DNA of 64,000 bases from contig NW_027062689.1 in the NCBI RefSeq assembly GCF_032884065.1, positions 62,001 to 126,000 of the forward strand, read 5' to 3'. Every line of letters begins with the position of its first letter. Positions within the stretch are counted from its first letter, which is position 1. Under the pieces are notes generated by a model. The model searched no databases. It worked only from the letters and a program-made list of their open reading frames with translations, and had not been told where the DNA came from. Of the stretch, positions 35,640 to 47,450 are shown piece by piece. The stretch comes from Artemia franciscana. Taxonomy: Eukaryota > Arthropoda > Branchiopoda > Anostraca > Artemiidae. Made by a program: the position numbers and the translations under genes.

Positions 35640-36110
35640 AGAAATGAGCAGAAATAAATTTGAGTAATCTACCAATCTACCAATCTACAAATCAACATCA
35701 ATTTGTTAATGAAACCTAAAAGGAACAGAAATTACTATAGATATCCCAGTCAAACTCAAAACAAGCAAAAATTAACTTGAGTAGAGCTGACAATCCCCAT
35801 GCATTCTCAAGACCAGAACTTAATTTACACTTTACTGACAAAAAAAAAATCCAATGTTTTAACTCTTTTAACTTAGGCAAGATATATTAAAATTAATAAA
35901 ACTTTAAGAATAAAATATCAACATACGTATTTTAAGCTGAAAATGCACCTTCATTGGTATTTTTTTCAGTTAAGTCCAAATAATGCTCTATTTTTCAGAA
36001 GGCATGGGTGTTGTCAGCCCTACTCATGTTTACTTCTCCTTATTTTGAGTTTGGCTCGGCTAATTATTTTAACTAGTTAAAAACACTTTTTCCGCCAAAC
36101 AAATTTCTTA
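35640..36110. repeat. Foldback repeat, first of two
   Basis: Arms at about 35750-35820 and 35990-36055 are inverted copies: CTCAAAACAAGCAAAAATTA and CAATCCCCATGCATTCTC against the complement of GGCATGGGTGTTGTCAGCCC. The flanks are also partly paired. It looks like a non-autonomous foldback element. Confidence 0.6.
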
Positions 36111-36119
36111 AAGAAAAGC

Positions 36120-36700
36120 AAAGAGGCCCCATTAAACTAAAAATGAGCAGAAATAAATCCAATTAATACTTCAAGTGTAAAACTACCAATGTCACCATCA
36201 ATAAATAAATGAGAACTAAAACGGCTAAAACTAACGAGCAAAATAACAGGAGTAGGGTCGACAGCCCCCAGGCCTTCATAAAACCAGAAAGTAATTCGTA
36301 TTGCGCTGAAAATAAAATAAGTAATACATTTTTTCACTCTTTTAATTTTAAGAAACAAAATTATCAAGATCTTAAGGAATAAATATCAGTATACACAAAT
36401 TAAACTAACACTTCACGAACAATATTTTGCTTTATTATGAATTGTGAACCCGAATGTACTCATACAAATTAATGCCTTTTTTGGAGTTGAGGCTTCTGGG
36501 CTTCATGCTTTCTTTTTTTGATTTTTTTTTTTTAATAAATTGTGTTTCGATTTGAAAAATTAAATTGGTTTTTTTCAGTAGGTTCAAATAATGTTCTGGT
36601 CTTGAGAAGGCATGGGCGTTGTCAACCCACCACATTTTAATTTTGACTTGTTTTGAGTTTAACTCAGTCTTTTCTTTGAAAAAAACTATTTTTGTGGAAA
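36120..36700. repeat. Foldback repeat, second of two
   Basis: Same family as the preceding foldback, repeated in direct orientation about 480 bp on. The left arm has AGCAGAAATAAAT and GACAGCCCCCAGGCCTTC; the right arm has GTTCTGGTCTTGAGAAGGCA and GACTTGTTTTGAGTTT. The 110-codon minus frame inside has no domain. Confidence 0.55.
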
Positions 36701-36782
36701 AGTTTTTAAACCAATTTCTGTTTTTTTTATTGTTGAAATAGTCTTTTTCATAAAAAAAATACTTCATATCTTTTCGGTTTTA

Positions 36783-37760
36783 TAGGAAGTGTTATAGCAC
36801 TGCCTATGTAAAGTGCTGTGTAAGCCCAATACACTATTTTTTAGGGGGAGGGGCTAGACCAGGGCACTTCATATAGAAGAAGTTGTCTTAGAAATTTCGA
36901 AAGAGGCTCATTCAACTGGAGATTGAACGGGTTGGTGCTCTTTTTAATAGTCAAAAGTAATTGGAGGGCAATCAAACCCCCCTCCCCCACCGCGCTCAGC
37001 ATTTCCCCAAACATGTCTAATCGAAATTTTGAGATAGAAATTTTGTTCAGCGTAGTTAAAAGATCCAGAAACTATGCCTATAAGGATTAAGCCCCCCTAA
37101 CCCAGTCATCAGGGCAAGAATTGTAAGTTATGCCCTTGAGGTATATAAGGTTCTTATATAAAAAAGGGATAGTGGTATAAACTTCGGAGGGAGCTCCATG
37201 CATCCTTTTTTAAGAGTCAAAGTAATCAAAGGGTATCTACTCCTTCCCCCCTCCCACACACACGCGCACATCGCATTTTCCAGAAATGTATCTGATAAAA
37301 TTTGTTTTGAGATAGCCATTGTTCAAAAAACATTCCAAAAGGCACCACAGCAAGGCCTTTGGGGTTGACACAACCCCCAGAGCTAGGGGACAAAAGCTGT
37401 TAGTTATGCCCTGGTTGCAAATAAAATTTTGATTAAAGGAGTGGTCGTATGAGCTTAGAGACGAATCATTTGATTGGAAATGTATAGTTTTAGCTTAATT
37501 TTAAGAGTCAAAAGTGATGTAGGGCAACTAGTCCTCACCCACTCCCTGACATCCTCTTTTCCCCAAACGCATCTGATTGAAAATGTTAGATGGTCATTTT
37601 GTTTACAAGAGTCAAAAGATCATATAAAAATATCGCAGGGGTTGTTAGTTATGCTCGGAACATATGAGGTTCTTAAGGGACTTGAGGTCGTATAAACTTC
37701 TCATCGAATGGAACTTATTTGAGTGGAAGTAAGAAGCTTTAGTTCTCTTTTTAAGAGTCT
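36783..37760 (+). repeat. R2 family, most complete copy
   Basis: Begins AGCACTGCCTATGTAAAGTG, then CTTCATATAGAAGAAGTTGT, AAATTTCGAAAGAGGCTCAT, TTCAGCGTAGTTAAAAGATC and CCTATAAGGATTAAGCC, and runs to 37760. The order matches other copies, which supports continuity across 37070/37071. Non-coding; short frames are not conserved as protein. Confidence 0.65.
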
Positions 37761-37914
37761 ATTTAAAAATGGGCAACTATTTAATGGGCAACCATTTAAA
37801 ACCAGCCACCGCCTCCAAAGTCTATCAACCTAAAAACAGGTCTGATCAAAAGTTGACCAGTTATTTCGCAGTTATCTTGTTATTTCGCAATAATTGGTTT
37901 GGGATTGTAATGAC

Positions 37915-39605
37915 ATATTGACCCTGATATCGAGACTGATGACATTGACCATCTATCGCTTTCATTTACTACTAAACTGAAACGTAACCTTTGCAATGTT
38001 GCCCCTATTGGGAATTCTAAATGGTTTAAATGTAGTAATTGGAAAAGAGCCGATATTGCTTTATATATATTGTCTTTATCTACATTGCTTAATTGTATTC
38101 GTGGGCTTTATCATCTACTCCAATTGCAAGTAAAGGATAGTAAGCGTGATCTTGATAGATATTATGATGATATAATTAGATGTATGAAAGAAGCTGAAAA
38201 AATTGCGGTTCCCGAAGAGCTTATTCGTATAAAAACGCAGAAATCTATATAGGCTGCCGACCCTGAATTAAAGAATTATAAAAATAAGGTAAAACTTTGG
38301 CTTCAAATTTGGGTTGATTGTTGTAGACCTACAACGGGGTTTGTTGCGGAGATAAAGCAGGTTGTTGAAAATGCAATTAAGAAATTGAAATCTTTATCCC
38401 TTTGATGGTATTAGTGTAAATAATATAAATTCAAAGTGTGTTGTTCTTTTATTTCATTTGCAGTTGTTGTTCCAAATGTTTTAACATCTTCACTGGTTCA
38501 GTGAAGATGTCATGGCGCCGCATAGCATGGCTGAGGTGTCACCACTTTATATATGTACTTTGGACATTTCTAAAGCTTTTGACAATGTAGTTCACAGTCA
38601 AGCTTTTTTTCCCTTTTTAATAATGGTGTAAATCTTTCAGTTATTTTTATTTTTATTTTTTGGTATGAGAATTCTTTTCTCCGAATTAATAAATCTGGAT
38701 CTCTGTTTGTCCGTTTATATAGGGGTGTCAAACAGGGAGAGGTTTTATCACCAAGTATATTCAAAATGTATATTTCTGGTATTTTAGATGAAATTAGATC
38801 AAATTATTTTATTGAACTCTCAGATGTTTCTTATCTTGCTTATGCGGAGGATCTTTCACTTTTGTGTAAAAATAGGGAAGGTCTCTCGTTTATGGTCTCA
38901 AAAGTTTCACGTCTAATTTCTAAAATTGGTCTTTCTCTTAATGTTGAGAAATGTGAATTTCTAGTTTTTAATCATCCAACTTTTTCTAGTGCTCCCTTAG
39001 CTTGTCGCAGTTTTTCTATACCCTTTATTCCCGCCTTTTGGTGGTTGGTTATTACTGTTACGAATTCAATTTCTTGCCTACGGCAGTGCACTGTTCATGG
39101 TGTTCAAAAGAAAATTCAAATGGGCTATTCAAAGAGAGTTGCTAATCGAGGAAAGTATAATACACGTTTACTGGGTAGGCTATATGCTACATTCTGAGAT
39201 CATTCTGTCGTTTATCTTTCTGGTCTTATCCCCTTCTAAAGAAAAAAAGATGTTAATCAGATTCGGACTTTTTATTTCAGATAATGTAAATTTTTACTTT
39301 ATCTCCCCCCCCCCCCCTTGGTATAGCAATAGGAAAATAATTCGCAAGTTTGATGTCCCTGACATAAGTGCAAAGTTGGCCCTCCTGCATGGAAGGTTGT
39401 TGGAATCAGCTTTTTACCGTTAATCGCCTCATCATCCTTTGGTCCGTCTGTTCGGTTAATCTCATTGTAGCGTAGTGTTTTTTCTATTTGTAGTGTATTC
39501 TATTTGCAGTGTATTTCATTTTTTTTCTTTTTGTTACTCCATAAGTGCCATAACTTGTTATGATGTGGGTTATAAATAAATTATTATTATTATAATTATA
39601 TATAA
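37915..39605 (+). pseudogene. Decayed non-LTR retrotransposon ORF2
   Basis: Seen in order: an N-terminal linker (LNCIRGLYHLLQLQVKDSKR near 38086), AADPELKNYKNKVKLWLQIW, an internal gap near 38405-38510, CTLDISKAFDNVVHSQAF (motif A, near 38553), WYENSFLRINKSGSLFVR, RGVKQGEVLSPSIFKMYIS (motif B) and YLAYAEDLSLL (motif C with AEDL for the usual ADDL). Then KIGLSLNVEKCEFLVFNHPT and a thumb region with DVPDISAKLALLHG. It ends in a TTATTA-type tail (39578-39603). The missing endonuclease, in-frame stops, frameshifts and the motif C change show it is dead. Clade not resolved (CR1/Rex1-like possible). Confidence 0.7.
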
Positions 39606-39609
39606 TGGA

Positions 39610-41990
39610 AATTTTTAAATAACCATTTTTTTTGAAATTATAGTTCAAAAATCAGGACCGGACCAGATTAAATTAGAAATAGTCGTTTTCCCGATTTGAC
39701 CATCTGGAGGGGCGAGTGGGGGGCCCGTTATTTCGGAAACAATAGAAAAATTTAAGTATTTTTAACTGACGAATGGTTGATCAGATCTTAATGGAATTTG
39801 ATGTTTGGAAGGATATCGTGTCTCAGAGCTGTTGTTTTAAATCCCGACCGGATCTGGTGACATTGGAGGGGGAGTTGGGAGGGGGAAGCCTAAAATCTTG
39901 GAAAACACTTAGAGTGGAGAAATCGGGATGAAACTTAGTGGTAAAAATAAGCACAAGTCCTAGATACATGATTGACATAACCAGAACGGATCCGCTTACT
40001 TTGGGGTAGTTGGGGGGGGGGGAATTCTGAAAAATTAGAAAAAATGAGGTATTTTCAACTTACGAACGGGTGATCAGATCTCAATGAAATTTGATATTTA
40101 GAAGGATATCGTTTCTCAAAATTCTTAGTTTAAATCCCGACTGGATGTGGTGACATTGGGGGGGGGAGTTGGGAGGGGGAAACCTAAAACTTTGAAAACA
40201 CTTAGAGTGGAGGGATCGGGATGAAACTTGGTGGGGAAAATAAGCACAAGTCCGAGATACAAATTGACATAACCGGAACGGATCCCCTCTCTTTGGGTTA
40301 GTTGGGGGGGGGTAATTCTGAAAAATTAGAAAAAATGAGGTGTTTTTAACTTAGGATCCGGTGATCAGATCTCAATGAAATTTAATATTTGAAGGATATC
40401 GTGTCTCAGAGCTCTTATTTTAAATCCCGACCGAGTCTGGTGACATTGGGGGAGTTGGGAGGGGGAAACCTAAAACTTGGAAAACACTTAGAGTGGAGGG
40501 ATCGGGATGAAACCTGGTGGGAAAAATAAGCACAAGTCCTAGATACATGATTGACATAACCAGAACGGATCCGCTCTCTTGGGGGTAGTTGGGGGGGGGG
40601 ATAATTCTGAAAAATTAAAAAAATGTGGTATTTTTAACTTACGAACGGGTGATCGGATCTCAATAAAATTTGATATTTAGAAGGATATCTTGTCTCAAAG
40701 CTCTTATTTTAAATCTCGATCGGATCTGGTGACATCGGGGGGAGTTTGGGGTGGGGGAACCTAAAATCATGGAAAACGCTTAGATTGGAGGGATCAGGAT
40801 GGAACTTGGTGTGAAAAATAATCATAAGTCTTAGATACGTTATTTACATAATTGGAATGGATCCGCTCTATTGGGGGAGGGGTTAATTCTGAAAAATTTG
40901 AAAAAATGACGTGTTTTTAACTTACGAAGGAGTGATCGGATCTTCATGAAACTTCATATTTAGAAGGACCTCGTAACTCAGATCTCTTATTTTAAATCTC
41001 AACCGGATCCAGCGTAATTTGGGGGGGGGCAGTTGGGGGGACCGGAAATCTTAGAAAATACTTAAAGCGGTAAGATCAGAATGAAACTGAATGGGAAGAA
41101 TGAAAACCTGTCTAAGATACGTGACTGACATAACTAAACCAGATCTGCTCTCTTTGGTGGAGTTTGAGGGGGTTAATTTTTAAAATTGAGGTATTTGTTA
41201 CTTACGAAAGGGTGACCAGATCTTAATGAAATTTGATATTTAGAAGGATCTTTAAAGCTCTAATTTTTAAATCTGACCAGATCCCGTAACATTGGGGGAA
41301 GTTGGAGGGGGAGACCGGAATTCTTGGAAAACAGGAAAATTGGGGTATATTTATCTTACGAATAGGTGATCGGATCTTAATGAAATTTAATATTTAAAAG
41401 GAATTCATGTCTCAGAGCTCCTTTTTCAAATCGCGACCAGATCTTTGACATTGGGGGGAGCTGGAGGGGGAAATCTTGGGAAACACTTTGAGTGGAGGAA
41501 TCGGGATGAAGCTTGGTGGTTAGAATAAGCAAATGTCCTTGATACTTGATTTATGGAACCGTACTGGATTTTCTCTGTTTGGGGGAGTTGGGGGCAGGGG
41601 CTCAGTGATTGGGCGAGTCAGGTGCTTTTGGACGTGCTAGGACGATAAAAATTGGTAGGCTTGTCAGGGACCTGCACAAATTATCTTGATAAAGTCGTTT
41701 TGCCCAGATTCAACCATCTGGGGGGCTAAAGGGAGAGGAAAACTTAGAAAAAATTAGGTATTTATAACTTACTAGTGGGTGATCGAATCTTAATGAATTT
41801 TGATATTTAGAAGGACATCGTGACTCAGAGCTCTTATTTTAAATCCTGACCGGAAATAAACCACTTATTTTCTTTTAAATCAATCTCTTGATTCATAGAA
41901 TTTTGTTAGAGCTCATACCATATGATCTCTTGGCTCTTAGCTCTTCTTGCCTCGTCACAAGTGCCATATGAGCTCTTAGCTCTTGTTAAT
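39610..41990 (-). mobile_element. Satellite-bearing element, copy 2 (inverted)
   Basis: Reverse-complement relative of 21835-23945. On the plus strand the landmark TAAATCCCGACCGGATCTGG recurs near 39838, 40131, 40420, 40709, 40993, 41269 and 41430, a period of 276-293 bp with one short unit. The unique module lies at 41585-41745 (GGTGCTTTTGGACGTGCTAG) and the terminus at about 41930-41990 (CACAAGTGCCATATGAGCTC). G runs of 8-10 mark each unit. Units here are closer to one another than in copy 1. The far end (39640-39710) repeats the CGATTTGACCATCTGG motif of the module. Confidence 0.7.
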
Positions 41991-41994
41991 AGTG

Positions 41995-42710
41995 TAAAGT
42001 GGTTGGAAGGCAACGATCCTCCCTCCTCCCCACAACAATCATCAGTTCCCCAAACATATCAAACCAAAGTTTTGAGATAGTCAATTTGTTCAACGCAGTT
42101 TAACAAACCGCCACAGTCCTTGTGGCAAGGGTTGTGAGTTGTGCTGTGGGGGTGTATAAGGTTTCTATAAAAATGATGGCTGTATAAGCTTTAGAGGGGA
42201 CTCATTAGATTGGTAACCAAAAGTTTTAGTGCCCTATTTAAGAGTCAAAGTGATCGGAGGGCAGCTATCCCCTCAGACACACGTCGTATTTTCCCGAAAT
42301 AAATGTGATTGCCATTTTTAGATGGCAATTTGTTAAAAAAAAATATTCCAAAGATCAAAGGCAGCTTATTAGCACTGTCTAAGCAAAGAGTTATTTGTGC
42401 ACAATTTTTTAGACCATGGCACTTTAAATAGAAGGAGCTGTGGTAAAAACTTTGAAAGGGGCTCATTCGATTTGAAATTTGAAGTTCTATTGACCTTTCT
42501 AATTCTCAAAAGTTATTGGAGGGTAGCTAGCCCTCCCTCTACGTACTTTTTTCACCAAAAGCATCTGATATGAATTTTGAGATAGAATTCTATTAAAAAT
42601 AGTTTTTAAATCATATAACAAGGCCTTTGGGGTTAGAAAAATCCCTCAGAACCTTTGGGTAAGGTGATAAGTTATGCTCAGGAGGTAAATAAAGTTTTTT
42701 TTTTGGGAAG
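41995..42710 (+). repeat. R2 family, two partial copies
   Basis: GAGATAGTCAATTTGTTCAA and GAGTCAAAGTGATCGGAGGG, followed at 42366 by a fresh R2 start (AGCACTGTCTAAGCAAAGAG) and CTTTGAAAGGGGCTCATTCG. The order shows a partial R2 copy followed by another. Confidence 0.6.
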
Positions 42711-42929
42711 GTGAATATAAAAAAAAACAGGGAAAAATAATAATGTGAATAACAGAAACATTCTGAACATTATAAATTGCAAAATCCTTGTATAGTGGCT
42801 TTCATAGTTGTTCTTTTTTTCTTTGAATCCTCAGGCTATATTTAAGACTGGAAAGGGGGACTGTATTGTCTGAAAAGCAGGCATGAGAATATTTGGAAAC
42901 AGAATGAGATATTAAATTTATTGGCACTC

Positions 42930-43250
42930 AACCTATTTTATTAGTATAATTCATTTCGAAGTTTTATTTTTACTTTTCATTTTATTAGTCATTTACCTTA
43001 ATTATCATTTCATTTTTCTGCCATTCATTTATCATTCCATTTCAACTTCATTTCGTTTTTATTTATTATCCCTATTATATTAATCATTTATTTTTACTAT
43101 CATTTCATTTATTATTTTATTTTAGTTTTATTTCATTAATATTCATTATCTTCATTTTATTAGTCATTTATCTAAATTATCCTTTCATTTGTGTTTTCAT
43201 TTAAATTTCAATTCATTTTATTTCACTATCTTCCGTTTATTAGTATACTT
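42930..43250. repeat. CATTT/TTATT-rich degenerate minisatellite
   Basis: Repeated blocks such as TTATTAGTCATTTA, ATTATCATTTCATTT and CTTCATTTTATTAGTCATTT over about 320 bp, with a loose period near 100 bp. Confidence 0.6.
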
Positions 43251-44194
43251 CTTTTCAAGCACTACACTAATTCCGAAAATTTGTTTTAAAATAAGTTCAG
43301 GTTTAACTATTCAGTTTAGTTTGGCTCCAAGGCCCATTACATAGGGGTTTAAACAAAACCTAATACCAAATAAAACTATAAGCAGACCCTTAAAAAAACA
43401 ATATTAATTAGGCTTGGAATCCAGTTTTAATCCTATTTTATACTTTACTATCTGTGTTTAATCGTGTGTAACATTTTACTTTCTGTAACCATCTTTCTAG
43501 GTTTTTGATGAGTTCCACCAATGTAAACATTTCAACATATACACGATATTTGATGTGAAGTGACAAGTTACTGGACAAGCTACTGGTCTATGACAAGTTA
43601 CTGGAGTCGTGTTCTTACCAGAACTGAGAAGATTCATTACGCTTAATTTAGTTTAAGTACTCAGAGGTATATAAAAACTTAGTTGTTACAAATCTTTTAA
43701 CTCTTAGGTGCAGAGAAGGAATGGAAAGAGAACTGGAAACACGATGACCCTGAATTAAGATACAAGCTGAGTTTTAGTGATCCGATGTCCATAAAGACCC
43801 AAAAATAAAGCAACTAGAATTCCCCTGAGCCAAAAAAAGAAAAACAATACGTTACCCTAGTTTAATTAAATTCAAAATGCTATCGATTTTTTATATTGCA
43901 AAAAAGTAAATCCTCTTAAAATCGTATTCAAATCTAACACAGACGAACTTCTGTTATTTTCTTCATACAGATAAGACTAACTGATAAGTTTGACAATAAT
44001 GAGCGATTATTCGTCAAATTTTCTTCCCTGGTGACCTCAGAACGAAACCGATAAGAGTTAATTGTTTGTTTTATTATTTCAAAAATTCATGTGGTAAATT
44101 TTCTTAACGATAAATGTGATGAACGAGGAAAATTTCTTAATACACACACAAAAACACTCAAAACAAAATGAACGGCTAATTCTTAAAATACAAC
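43251..44194. other. Non-coding, no supported gene
   Basis: AT-rich sequence with no domain. CTTTCTAG at about 43494-43501 followed by an open stretch starting VFDEFHQCKHF is acceptor-like but cannot be tied to a gene. Confidence 0.4.
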
Positions 44195-44565
44195 TTCATT
44201 GAAAAACTAACTGCTTTGTACTTATTCATAAAATTTTGCAATATATATTATGACAGTAAAAAAAAGTGTATACAATCTACCTATGGTAGATTGCTAACTC
44301 GCAACAACTTACCTTAAAAGCAAATAAAAAAGTGATAAAAAATATAAAAAAAAAACATTCAACACATGCAAAAAAACGTGCCGAGAAGCTAAAAGAATAA
44401 GTACCTCTTAAAAAATATATTGCATTGAAAACAAACTGCTTCATTGTAGTTAATGAGACCTTGCAGTTTGTCTTGCAACAAAAATAAAAGTATATGCAGT
44501 TTAGCTCTGGTAGATCGCAGAAGATTGCTACCCCGCAGTAGATTTCCTTAAAGGCAAAACTTATG
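44195..44565. repeat. Tandem repeat of about 230 bp, two units
   Basis: Units at about 44195-44330 and 44425-44565 share CATTGAAAA(A/C)(T/A)AACTGCTT, GTAGAT(T/C)GC and CTTAAA(A/G)GCAAA. The 129-codon minus frame across them is hydrophobic but repeat-derived. Confidence 0.5.
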
Positions 44566-44865
44566 TAATGAAAAATGAAATTTTCCAACTCATACGAGAT
44601 AACGCCTTCGAGATTCAGGTGCACAACTAATGGCTGAAAAGTGAACCATATTGAAAAACCAATCACCTCGTTCTAATTAATAATAATGTTTTTTTAGGTT
44701 ATTTGAAATCAGTAATAAACTTTAGGAGAACAAAGGATTGGTTCAGATACTATTTACCGCTCAAATTTGGAAAAAAAATACAATATTTTCCCCCTAGCAA
44801 CCAAACTTTATATCAAAGTTTTAGTTGTCCTTTTTCTTCTTGTCTTGACAAGAATTGTGCAACTG

Positions 44866-45150
44866 TTTTCTAAGATGGCTAGGCCACATTCTATGGGTGA
44901 AGGATGACAGATTACCGAAGATTGTCCCTTTTGGCCAACCGTCTGGGGCTACACGGAAAGCTGGTCGTCCTTGTCTGGGTTGGGAAGATGTCATAAATAA
45001 AGATTTAAAGGAAATAGGAACTTCCTGAGAGGGTGTAAAGAGGGAGGCTTTAAATAGATTAGGTTGGAGGAGGGGCGTAGCTGTGTTTGCCTGAGGCGGC
45101 TTGGTGCTGCAGTGAGTTATTATTATTATTAGTAGTAGTAGTAGTAGTTT
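44866..45150 (+). pseudogene. RTE-like 3' end remnant
   Basis: Encodes LRWLGHILWVKDDRLPKIVP, then RKAGRPCLGWEDVINKDLKE and REALNRLGWRRGVAV before the stop. This is the family C-terminus R.LGH.LRM..DR...R..GRP...W..D. A 3' UTR with GCGGCTTGGTGCTGCAGTG and a TTA then GTA trinucleotide tail (45118-45148) follows. It is a different family from the intact element at 2775-5821 and probably the same as at 7306-8875. 5'-truncated by at least 2.5 kb. Confidence 0.75.
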
Positions 45151-45435
45151 TCTAAGATAAAAATTTTGTTTTCACTTATAAGTTAGGAAACTGTACCCTG
45201 ACTATACAATGGAAAATAGAAGGCGAGTAAACGAGTAGTAAAAACATAACATGTCTGGTATTTTTCGAATTGACAACTTGGGGTTTTGCTAGTACGCTAT
45301 CTTGCTATTTTAGTCCAGGTGGCATTGGTTTGAACGGTTCTGACGAGGTTAATTTGTGTAGTTTTTTAAGCTTTTCAATCAACCCTTCATTGTTTTTAAA
45401 TAATTTTGACTACTTGAGTTGAGTTGATGGAGTTG

Positions 45436-45800
45436 AATCAGAAATCGAGAAGTTTCCGAAGTAACTTATTTTGTCTCTATGAATGATTGTACTGCCAGCC
45501 AGAATAGCGGATTTTAAGAAATCCAAATTGTGTTGTTTCCTGGAAATCCTTGTTCTAAGGGCTGTTGTACCTTGTAAAAGAGTCCACCTTATCCTTTTGC
45601 AGTTGTTCAGGTTTAATCTGTATTGCAGAAGTCTTCAAAGCAACTTGTTTTGTCTCTTTGAGGGATTTTAGTGCCAGCTAGTATGGCATATTTAAAAAAT
45701 CCAAATTGTGGTATCGCCCGAAATTCTTGTTTTAAGTTCTTTCCGGCCTTGAAAATGAGGCTGCCTTATTCTTCTCTAGCTGCTCAAGTTAAATCGTAAA
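45436..45800. repeat. Tandem repeat of about 182 bp, two units
   Basis: Units at 45436-45618 and 45619-45800 share AACTT(A/G)TTTTGTCTCT, GTGCCAGC(C/T)AG, AATCCAAATTGTG and AAATTCTTGTT-like blocks. Diverged; non-coding. Confidence 0.6.
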
Positions 45801-46419
45801 TTCAAAAGTTGTATGATTTCAATATACGATTTCAGTACCAAAATGGCACTTTGTAACAAATAACTAATTAAATTTTCATGGTACATGACACCAAATACAT
45901 TGTTTTTTCCATAATTTTTCTCAATTTCTTCCTTGCTGAAATTGAACACAATCTATATAATATTTTTCAGCTGTGTACCTAGAACTTGATATCCTAATGG
46001 TTTTAGCTAAGAAAAAGCGCGCTATGCGATAAATATTATGACCTTGAGTCCATCTTCAAGCCTGATTGTTTTCTCTGGGCTGATTTTTCACATTTTTCCT
46101 TCAATAGTGCGTTTTTAAAATGAAATTTGAAAATTCATGAAGAAATAAAAGGTGTTTTGAAATAAGAAAAACAGTATTTTAGTAGACTTTTTTTTAAGTC
46201 AAAGTTTTACATTGCTACAAAAGAAAAAAGGATGATGCATAACCAGATATGTAAATAATGGACTTAGATGCTTGAGAATGAATCATGGACTTACAAGAAC
46301 AAAAGCAAGAAATTTGCATATTCTATCACAGTATCTAATCGAATCAAAATACTAAAAAGCTGGGAGCCAAACAGGCAAGCATCATTTTAACGGATGACTA
46401 CATTTTTTTTCAGGCACAA

Positions 46420-46925
46420 AGAAGCTTCACCCCCAGAGGCCACATGTCAGGCAAGGGCAAGCAGTGGTAGCTAAAACTTTATGTGCCTACCTCTTTTAGA
46501 GCTCTAGAAAGCATTAATCAATTCCCAGAGGCTTATTAGGTGAAGGCAAGCGGTGGTAGATAAAGCTTTCTGTGCTTACCTCCTTATGAAATGTAGGAAG
46601 TGGTGGTAGGCCAAGTGGTGGTAGTGATAACTTATTGTGCTAACCTCCTAGAGAGCTGTAGGAAGCTTCAATCCATTCTCCCAAGCACATATAAGGCAAG
46701 GGCAAGTGGTCTCAAGGGCAAGCTGTGGTAGTTAAAACTTTCTGTACTAACCGCCTTGAGAACTGCAGAAAGCTTCAATCCACTCCATGAAGCCAAATGT
46801 CAGGCAAGGGCGAGCGGTCTTAAGGTCAAGTGGTGGTAGTAATAACTTATTGTGCTAACCTCCTTGAGAGGTGTAGGAAGCTTCAATCCATTCCCCGAGG
46901 TCACATGTCAGGCAAGGGTGAGCTA
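46420..46925. repeat. Minisatellite with units of about 105-130 bp
   Basis: About four and a half units with GGAAGCTTCAATCCATTC, CACATGTCAGGCAAGGGC, AGTGGTGGTAGT, TAACTTATTGTGCTAACCTC and CTTGAGAG. GC-richer than its surroundings. No coding potential seen. Confidence 0.7.
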
Positions 46926-47184
46926 TCTTGAATGAGAGCTGTATCATACCTGGATCAAACCTTATGCCTGTACAATTTTGTAGTAACATTTTGTTTCATT
47001 TTAAAAGGACATTGCAACTTTAAATTTCACTTTGAATTAGCCCATTCTAGATACACTAGGGTCAATAACTTGAAATCCTCATTCCTGGGGAAAAAAAAAC
47101 ACAAAAATAAAAGAAACACGCATCCATCTTTTTTCTAGAAAAAAATTAAGAATTTCACAGTTTTTTCAGATAGAATTTTGAAAC

Positions 47185-47450
47185 CCTTACAGTAAGGTCC
47201 TCTGATATATTGAATCAGATGATGTCAGTATGATTCCTTGACTTTGGGGATGTGCCCTCTCTTTTTTGATAATCACACATATTCTCTTAGACTCGTAGTT
47301 TTTGATAGGTAAAACTAAAGTCAATAAACTTTAAATTTTTGGAATCAGCATAATCTAATTCTTCTATTGTGTCTATTCCTATAAAAATTCTATTTTTTAT
47401 AGCTTCGATTACAATTTAGCTGAGTTCCTTACAATTACCAAGAACCTTGT
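47185..47450 (+). repeat. Diverged 3' part of the foldback family
   Basis: Aligns loosely with 48905-49150: CTCTGATATATTGAATCAGA, TTTTGATAGGTAAAACTAAA, AATCAGCATAA and a decayed terminal region near 47420-47445. The hairpin end is lost. Confidence 0.4.

Larger units (their letters stand above)
31691..37760. repeat. Tandem segmental duplication, right copy (6.07 kb)
   Basis: The longer duplicate. Positions 31691-34557 match 28121-30984 and 37071-37760 match 30985-31690. The middle, 34558-37070, is unique to this copy and holds a perfect hairpin, a hAT transposase remnant, two foldbacks and the 5' half of an R2 repeat. R2 continues unbroken across 37070/37071, so this copy looks ancestral and the left copy deleted. 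Confidence 0.85.

Noticed and set aside
44277-44666. 129-codon minus-strand frame with Phe- and Cys-rich segments
   Set aside because: Overlaps a diverged tandem repeat and shows no family motif.
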